This document shows, piece by piece, positions 17,880-24,973 of a stretch of DNA of 24,973 nucleotides. Source of the stretch: Saccoglossus kowalevskii (lineage: Eukaryota > Hemichordata > Enteropneusta > Harrimaniidae); assembly GCF_000003605.2 (NCBI RefSeq), contig NW_003108588.1:26967-51939 (forward strand), read 5' to 3'. A program made the translations under genes and the position numbers. Positions within the stretch are counted from its first letter, which is position 1. Every line of letters starts with the position of its first letter. The notes beneath the pieces were generated by a model. It searched no databases, was not told the origin of the DNA, and was given only the letters and a program-made list of their open reading frames with translations.

Positions 17880-20800
17880 GTGCATTGCTAACAGCGAAGC
17901 TATCTCAGCCGACAGGATGCTTGTTATTATTTTCATTACGGAAATGTGCTCATAAAACATGTGTTATACCATAAACCATAAACAACAACAAAGCCAACAG
18001 TTTCCCTAACATCACTGATAATGGTATTCTGTTCAACAATTAAAATTATTACATTTGAAGTGATCTACAGTTGTCCTGTGAGTGCTAGCACAATGTTGCA
18101 CTCATAAAAACATGTCTGGTTCTTAGGCGTAACTCATATGTTATTTGTTTTTTGTTGTTTATTAACACTGAGCTGTGTAAATAGATTAGTCTGATTCATT
18201 TTCTGTTAAATCCACAACTTACAGTACTGGTGAGATGATATCAATGATATTAACTAAATCTGCATAGGTTTTGTTACGTATCGGTACCTCAATTTTATTT
18301 ATTTGTTTATTTTTAGTGTTGTGCAGGTAATAATAACAGTCAAAGGATTAACTGCTTAGATACTTAATGAGAACGTCTAAATGTCACAACCTTTTTGTTC
18401 AGTGACCCACTACATGTATACAATATACAAAAGGGAACTTGTCTGCCCTGTATAAAAGCCATATCTCGTATACTAATAATACGATAGCTACTAAAGTGAG
18501 ACCCACAATTAGGATAACTACAAGTCTTGTGATATAGAAGCGTATGTTAATTCACAATTTTATGCTGTTCCAGTTTCTTGCTGCACCCCCTGTATTTATG
18601 ATTCTGGATTTTCTATGAAGCCTAACAACATTTCTTGTACTTTTATTAACGAAATGTGACAAGGTATATACGTTTATGAATATTTATAAAATTCAATGGT
18701 AGTTGAATCCAACCAGTTCATCAGTGACATTGACGTTATTTGATGACCTTCCATTGGTATGTTATGTTGGTGAATAGAAACCTCTCATTTCAGTTTGAAT
18801 TGGGAAATTTATAAATATTTAAAAAAAAAATTTAAAGCAATGGGTTTGTTACACGTTTCTTTTTTTTATACACCTTGTACGTGCTATAACTTTATAACAC
18901 TCTACATGTGTTTATCTTCTCCCACCACACACAATTGACACTTGTACACACACACGTACATGCCATCTTTGTAATAACACACATTGGATTAACTTTTGAT
19001 ATAGTTGTATTATGTTTGGATTAAAACACAACTCTATATAGGGCTGCGTTTTAATTAGATTTTATTACAATGCTATTCAACATAAAATTCTGTTTTAATT
19101 AAATAAAACTAGAATACTAGTATCCTGTGACTTAACATAGACACAATTGTGAAGCTTAGATTTAGTAAAGGGGGTAGGTATTGTACAATTATATTAATAT
19201 TAATATAAATTCAAATTAAATTTGATTAAATAATAATATAAATTATGAAAATAGTGACAGTTGTGATTTGGTAGGTCTGTCATCACCTAGTAGGTATAAA
19301 GTTAAATGAATGAATTCATAACGTTGAAACCACAAACACACATGCACAGACACACACATGCACACACCATCCCTTAGTACCTTCCATGCACACACACAGT
19401 GACCAAACATGCCCTCATTGTAGATCACAGCTTTTTGCTCCACCTGCAAGAGGTTTATGTTAGCAGGGCAGTATGTCAATAATTAAATGGTGTATCTAGG
19501 GTATCTAGCCATGTGCTTTATTTAATGTAAGATCTCATAACACTTGTGTTGCTGATAAGTGTACAAGTCTAGGACTATGCTATCGTAGACTTTGCCATGT
19601 TGTACCAATTTACATTGTAACTATGGTAACAGATATTTAAATAGAGTTTGTTTCAATTACGTCACTAAGCATTACATTATTTAATTAATTATTCATTAGT
19701 ACATTTGATTAGGACAAACAAATGAGTACACAAAAACTTAAATAACAGCAAAGTACTGCAGTTTGGGTTAAATAAAGTCTTCATCATCCACACTTGTCCT
19801 TGTTTGATTTCTTTCACATGCTTTACCACGTACTATGGTTGTGACAATACTATTTTCATTAGGATCTTGTAATCGTGACATATGCTGTAAGGGTCCCTTG
19901 TAACATAAATGTGTGTTTATTTTTTGAAATATCACATGCACAATATCTTGATCTAAATAACAAGACACATTCATAGATTCTCAACTGTGGATTAAAATAT
20001 GTGAAAGGATTGGTGTAATAATTACAATAAATTTGTTAAACTAAAATAGAATCGAAGCGATTGTTGTTTTCACAACACATTTATTAAAGGTGGTGGTTGT
20101 AGCCAATTTACAACATCATTTAGTCACATGACCCATGACCTATGGTCATGTGGCAGGGCAAAGTTCACATGTACAGAGACAACTGATGGAAATGTTTGAA
20201 GACACCAAAAGCTTCTCTCTTACAATTTGACTCTGAAAGGTGACTTTTATCTCTTAATTCACATCAATCTGTACATAGAATTGACACCACCATATGAATT
20301 CAACCATAAAACTTACTGTAAACACTATGGCAGTTCCATGTTATGAATTGAAATGATGAGACTGTGGATGCGTGGTTTGACAATCCTGATGATATGTCTG
20401 CTGAATATATATTAATGAAAGTCAAACAAATAATGAATACAGCACTGTTGTGATGATGATATAAGATAGATAGGTAACAGCTTTATTACAACCGTGTAGA
20501 AAATTTTACATTTCTAATTTGGTGTTTAAAATGTAATGAAGTTAATAATGAATAACTAAAAAAAAGTAAGTAGGCGAATTTATTGTAATGATAATGAAGA
20601 TAAAATGTTACAATGTATCTAGTTATTATATATCTTTATATCTACTTTCTTGTTCTTTGTACTTGTCCTCTTTCTACATCCTGTTGTATTGATACTGATC
20701 CATTTTCATTATTCCTAAAATCACTTCCTTATTATTGTCACAGTATTCTCCTCACCCTATGATAACTATGTTATAAATAAAAAGTGCAAAGACCGAACTA

Positions 20801-21180
20801 AAATATTTTCTGTGAGTGGGGTAATCATGTATATTGTCAGCGGTTGCCGTGATTCAGCTCTTAAATATTTAATAGATCTTTATCTTGACGCCGCATACCT
20901 TATGTTGCTGTACCTTTTCATGTGTGAATATGGCAAACAAAACTATTTCTGTAAAATCTGCATTAGCTAGGAGCTGTGGTTTCTAGTAAAACGATACAAT
21001 ACAACAGAGGGGATACAGCTTCTATTAGAGCATTCATAAATACGAAAAATTATGAATTTTTATTCTCAATTGTTCAGAAAGAATAGGTGTAACTCTATTA
21101 GGGTTGCGGTTTTTAATACAGATTTTACGGGGGTGATCATTTTTGCATTCAATGTGTCCTTTAAGCTGATATGCACCACC
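17880..21180. other. Intergenic, no gene recognised
   Basis: AT-rich. A CA/TG-rich patch lies at about 19335-19400. Short open frames on both strands (for example 19243-19479 and 19768-19974) follow low-complexity sequence and have no family pattern. No splice-flanked coding segment was seen. Confidence 0.45.
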
Positions 21181-21181
21181 C

Positions 21182-21211
<30 letters not shown>
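21182..21211. repeat. (CA)n microsatellite
   Basis: About 14 CA units with one CG interruption near the start. Confidence 0.95.
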
Positions 21212-21217
<6 letters not shown>

Positions 21218-21721
21218 TTGTGACAGAACTAGTTACAATTCTTTCCTGTCATACCAAATATACACTTTGATATATAATAATCTTGAAAAACATTCTAATA
21301 TATGTATAGAATTTGTGAATTGGTCAAAAGAAATTTCCATTTCATGAGAAAATTAGGTGTGTGGCACAGCAGTTCAGTTTGTGTCTTCAGAAGTTCTCTA
21401 TACAATCAGCAGTCGCAAGCTGACCTAAATTGAGTTTTTGGGATTTTGACTCAATATCTCTACAGAATCTGTTTTATTAGAGAGCACATTTTGCAATCTA
21501 ACAGCTTGTACATGGCTTTTTTGTTTGCATACATTCAATTCAATTTAAAAAAAAGTTAAAAATTAATAACAATATGAAATATCCAAATAATTTATATTAT
21601 TTACATTGTGACTGTGGTCTTTGACTTTTGTACTGCCAAGTTAAATGTCAAGCCTATATTTAGATCATATATAATGAACCCTTTCTGACGTGTATCTCTC
21701 TTGCAGACACGTTCAGTATAT

Positions 21722-21826
21722 ATGGAAGAACTGGATAGTATATCCATGGCAACCCCATCATGCCCCTTCATTATGCCAAAAGTCGTCCACGTCACTGGAA
21801 CATTTTACGAAGTGGGATATCAAATT
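21722..21826 (+). CDS. Gene B exon 1 (coding), start codon
   Basis: Thirty-five codons from MEELDSISMATPS to GTFYEVGYQI; donor CAAATT|GTAAGT. A pyrimidine tract and TTGCAG lie just before it (AG at 21705-21706), so it may be preceded by a spliced leader exon. Confidence 0.82.
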
Positions 21827-24291
21827 GTAAGTTGACGATTCAAATGTGAACATGTCATGTATGAAATAAAACCAATGATTTGATCAGACTTGTATGTATA
21901 TGCAGGGAAGATCTCATCTGGCATCTTCTTTTTTTAGGTTACTGCTTCTAGTTCTATCATCATGTTCTCTTCTGCTTCTCCATCTGGTTTGAATCTTAGT
22001 CATAAAGGCATTTGAAACCATAGTCAACTTTCATCACTTTTCACAACATTTTTTTTTTTTCATATTTGTTCAAAAATGTTGATCAAGAACTGTAGCCAAG
22101 AGAAATTATTGATTTCAAAATTATCAAAAATTTTTTAGAAAAATACAAAATTATGACACTCAAAGGATTAAATATTTTATGTTACTCTCCTCAGAAATTG
22201 TAGCAAGTATTTTTGGTAAAACTTTAATAAGAGTTTTTATGTTTTCATTGATCAGCTAATGATGTCAGGTTTAAAATTGAGTGAGTGGAGTGGATGAAAT
22301 TTCTCAAAATAACCTGAGGTTTCTTAGGACCTGACAAGAATAAGTGAAATTTTCTCACCGACACCTGTATCTGCTACAAATTTTGCTTAAAAAAATGGCT
22401 GCCAGTCATCCATCTTTGATTGAATCCAATATTGCATTTTCATTGTACATGTGTAGAAAGTATGCACCAAATGCAAATGCACACAAGTCTCAATCTGAGC
22501 AGGTATTGATAAAAACAAAGAATTATTTAATAATTTATTTGCAGGGCGTTATTTTTCGTGAGAGGATCTCCAACTTCTTTGCTGACCTGACCTTGGTACA
22601 AGAAATACTCTTACCATTCTCTGAAACTGAGAAAGGTTCTGAGATTTACGAGGACTATCTTAAAGCAGCAAAGACAGTGTTTCCTCAGTATGTACAAGAA
22701 ATGCAAGGAATGTCCGATGCCACTGATGTACCATTCAAACAGGTACCCCGTCTTCATTACATATTCATAGAAAAATACATAAAAATGTGCTATATTTTGA
22801 ATCCAAATTGTGGCGAAATGGTAGCATTAAAGTCATCAACGATAAGGTTTATTTTATCTGACCTGTACTGACACTAACTTCAAAACTATAATTTATAAAA
22901 GCAATTTATCATTATTATTATGTTGAAAGTGTAGCTGCTGTATTATTGGTGGTATTAGCCTGGTTGAAAAACCCCATATGCTTTTCTTGATAAAACATAA
23001 GTTTATAGTGACTATTATATTCATTCCTCGAATTTTAATATTCAGTTGCTTTATTTTCTGTATTCTATCAACAGGTGTTTCTTCTTCACATAAGCCATGA
23101 GTTAATGTTGCTAGGGCAGGGTGGTCCTGCAATTCTAGGCTGTATGAATATATTAGTGAATTACGAAGAAGAGTCTGGGGCACGGCAGGTAAATTGTTAA
23201 TTAATGGATAATATTGGATTGCTGTGATCACATGTTTCCTGTTGGAATAATTCTAAATGTTTGTTGTATAGCATAGAATAGTGTCTTTGGAGAACAGTGA
23301 CATTAAATAAGTTTGTCCGGGTGCTATCAAAGTTTCAAAATCAAACAATGAGAAAATATAGAGAACAAAATGATAATATTTAAGCAAAGTAATGTAATGT
23401 ACTGTACTGGTGTAACAGGTTTTGATTATGGGGGACAACATTTTAGCTCACTTAACAGGTGGATGTTTTGCAGTATGAGCTCTCTTTCTATGTCTTTAAA
23501 TACATTGACTAAATATAAAATAATGTATTTGATGTTTTTATGTTTTGATGAGTTCATTTTAGTGTTTTCTTACAGAGGGTTAACTGATAAATTTTACCTG
23601 CGTTTTTCTGTTTTATTGTTTCCATGCACTTTGGCCTCCATTGACATCTATAATACATTAAAATATGACCCTTGACCCTTTGAAGATCAACTGAAAGTCA
23701 ACTTTGTTTCCTATGACAAATAAACCTACATAATGTTTTTCTTTAATTTTATGTTCATTTGATCCAAAATAAATTAAAAACTTGATGAAAAATACATAAA
23801 AATTTGCAAAATTTTGACCCAAAATTTTGGCGGAAACCATTTTGACATTCAACATGTTAATGCTTACCAGTATCAAGTTAGTAATGTTGTATGAAACGCA
23901 TTTTTTTTTCAATGTATATAAAACTCACTTTAAAAATTAATTAAAATTTTTTCAAATAATTCAGCCATCATGAAGAAAAATTATTTACTCATGATGAATT
24001 AATTAATTGAAGAATAGTTTGAATAACACATTACCATAAATAATTACTCTACACATGTTTATTAGGTGCTGATTGGACGTAATGAAGATGCCCCCACAGT
24101 AATGAAGGAACATGCTTACATACTGGAGGCAGAAATCAGCGAACCTGATAAGCCTTGGCGTAATGAAAATTTCACTGCATATACGTACCTAGGTATGATA
24201 CCTGGACTGTGCTATGGTTTTAACTCGCATGGTTTGGCATTCTCAGCCACTGCCGTCTTCCCTCAGAACGTACTGACAGGAGTCACATCAC
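21722..24291 (+). CDS. Gene B: Tan-like / AAT-family (C45) Ntn hydrolase, 3'-partial, 4 exons visible
   Basis: Exons are 21722-21826, 22545-22742, 23075-23188 and 24066-24291, giving 214 codons and one base, all GT-AG, phases 0, 0, 0, 1. The start ATG (21722) follows an in-frame TGA at 21686, so no longer open frame exists without splicing; ATG at 21746 (residue 9) is an alternative. The protein has no signal peptide, so it is probably cytosolic. It contains the family N-terminal motif GTFYEVGYQI-GVIF, then a helical region, the putative Gly123-Cys124 cleavage/nucleophile site, GRNED, and FTAYTYLGMIPG. The position of Gly-Cys agrees with the Gly-Cys pair near residue 121-122 of insect Tan. 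Lengths and phases match gene A. The remaining exons, expected to encode the HFN block and C-terminus, are beyond the window. Confidence 0.88.
22545..22742 (+). CDS. Gene B exon 2
   Basis: Acceptor TTATTTGCAG|, donor AAACAG|GTACCC, 66 codons from GVIFRERISNFF to DATDVPFKQ. Same length and phase as gene A exon 2, with shared residues such as the Arg-Ile of the first helix, Phe-Pro-Gln, and Glu-x-Gln-Gly near the end. Confidence 0.9.
22770..22818. repeat. ~49-bp dispersed intronic repeat, copy 1
   Basis: GAAAAATACATAAAAATGTG then ATTTTGAATCCAAA and TGGCG. It lies 28 bp after the exon 2 donor; a second copy is at 23787-23836. Confidence 0.6.
23075..23188 (+). CDS. Gene B exon 3, Gly-Cys site
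   Basis: Acceptor CTATCAACAG|, donor CGGCAG|GTAAAT, 38 codons starting VFLLHI. The Cys codon at 23141-23143 sits in the context AILGCMNILVNY. The Gly-Cys pair needed for self-cleavage is present, while the Thr-Asp that commonly follows is Met-Asn here. Confidence 0.88.
23787..23836. repeat. ~50-bp dispersed intronic repeat, copy 2
   Basis: GAAAAATACATAAAAATTTG then ATTTTGACCCAAAA and TGGCG. Same orientation as copy 1, in the next intron of gene B. Confidence 0.6.
24066..24291 (+). CDS. Gene B exon 4
   Basis: Acceptor TGTTTATTAG|, donor ATCAC|GTATGT, ending in phase 1 like gene A exon 4. It encodes VLIGRNEDAPT, then FTAYTYLGMIPGLCYGFN and AVFPQNV. Confidence 0.9.
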
Positions 24292-24973
24292 GTATGTTAA
24301 GTTCAATAGATTTATAACAAAATCTGATTTAAAAGTGTCAATTATATATGAATTGTATATAAACACACAATGTCTTTTATGTATCCTAATATTCTGTGTG
24401 TGACCCGTAGTGAACATGACATGTTTATACATGACATTTAATTCAATGCAAAAGATTGTGTTCGATGTAAACCATGGAAAACGTTCAAATGTGACGTCTG
24501 CAATCTCTATTGTGTCAATGTCGGTGACGTTTAGTTTATCCCAGATACATATGTGTTTTTGGAATTAATGCAGGTAATACAGAAATGGTAAATTATATTG
24601 CTTCAATGCAAGATTTCTAATAATATAGTATCTAAGGTAACATGATACAAACATGATCAAAGAAAGCTTAGAAAGAACTCCCGTGTGCTGAGAGTATTAA
24701 AGACACATTAAAAATTAATTCAAAATTACTTGTACATGAGATATTGATAGAAAAGCTGAAAACTAATTATGTACATCAGGTAACTAATATGAACAGAACA
24801 GAACAAAAAAATTATGAATTATTATGCTAATTAGAGAATTAATATGAACAAATTTTAACCCCAAATTAATCAGGCCTGTCTATTGTCCTAGAGCATTTAT
24901 GTACCAAATTTTATTCAAATGTGATGATCAGTAATTGAGATATCAGTGTTAATTAATTTAGTTAATTAGGAGA
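24292..24973. other. Gene B intron 4, partial
   Basis: No exon matching the next expected block (Arg-x-Leu-Leu helix and Gly-Phe-Ser) is found before the window ends. The last ~150 bp (ACCAAATTTTATTCAAATGT, AATTGAGATATC) look like dispersed repeat sequence. Confidence 0.55.

Noticed and set aside
22344..22544. Extension of gene B exon 2 upstream as one long exon
   Set aside because: The strong TTATTTGCAG acceptor at 22544 matches gene A in position and phase, and the upstream frame lacks the conserved GTFYEVGYQ motif.
1..24973. tRNA, rRNA or known structural RNA genes
   Set aside because: No cloverleaf with A/B box spacing or rRNA core sequence was noticed; a covariance-model scan was not possible.

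Overview
This is eukaryotic nuclear DNA from an animal, most likely a marine lophotrochozoan such as a mollusc or brachiopod. The evidence is the AT-rich sequence, GT-AG introns of 0.3-1.9 kb, short coding exons, and many small repeats and decayed retrotransposons, including one element with the layout of the bivalve Pearl/BIV160 group. The species is inferred, not proved.

Two incomplete genes lie head to tail on the + strand. Both encode Tan-like proteins of the acyl-CoA:6-aminopenicillanic-acid acyltransferase / C45 family, which are Ntn hydrolases that mature by self-cleavage in front of a cysteine. Gene A (about 200-7243, polyA signal at 7522) has lost only its first coding exon off the left edge. 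Seven exons encode 356 residues to a stop. Gene B (21722-24291 onward) has its start and first four coding exons; the rest lies off the right edge. The second and third coding exons are 198 and 114 nt in both genes and all comparable splice phases agree, so the two are old tandem duplicates. Their likely cleavage sites differ: gene B keeps Gly-Cys, gene A has Glu-Cys.

Gene A introns carry a 26-bp minisatellite (661-1040), a homogeneous 50-bp satellite just inside a 5' splice site (2529-2940), a 651-bp element with inverted ends and TA flanks (4725-5375), and a degenerate ~41-bp array (6241-6542) whose last two units are the real 3' splice site and exon start.

The 14-kb intergenic region is mostly a repeat graveyard. 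In order it holds an inverted-repeat element (7711-8180); a Pearl-like element (8288-9334) inserted in an 89-bp tandem array; a decayed LINE ORF2 (about 9560-12000) interrupted by a minus-strand ORF1-only retrocopy with a 15-bp target duplication (10953-11869, with a 50-N gap); two TTAA-bounded elements in head-to-head inversion (13041-14060); and several hairpins, one shaped like a microRNA precursor (16142-16232). From about 17900 to 21700 I see only simple repeats and unassigned AT-rich DNA.

No bacterial genes, CRISPR array, rRNA or tRNA was found. The most unusual observations are the splice site embedded in a tandem repeat, the Glu-Cys cleavage site, the nested retroposon and the inverted TTAA pair.
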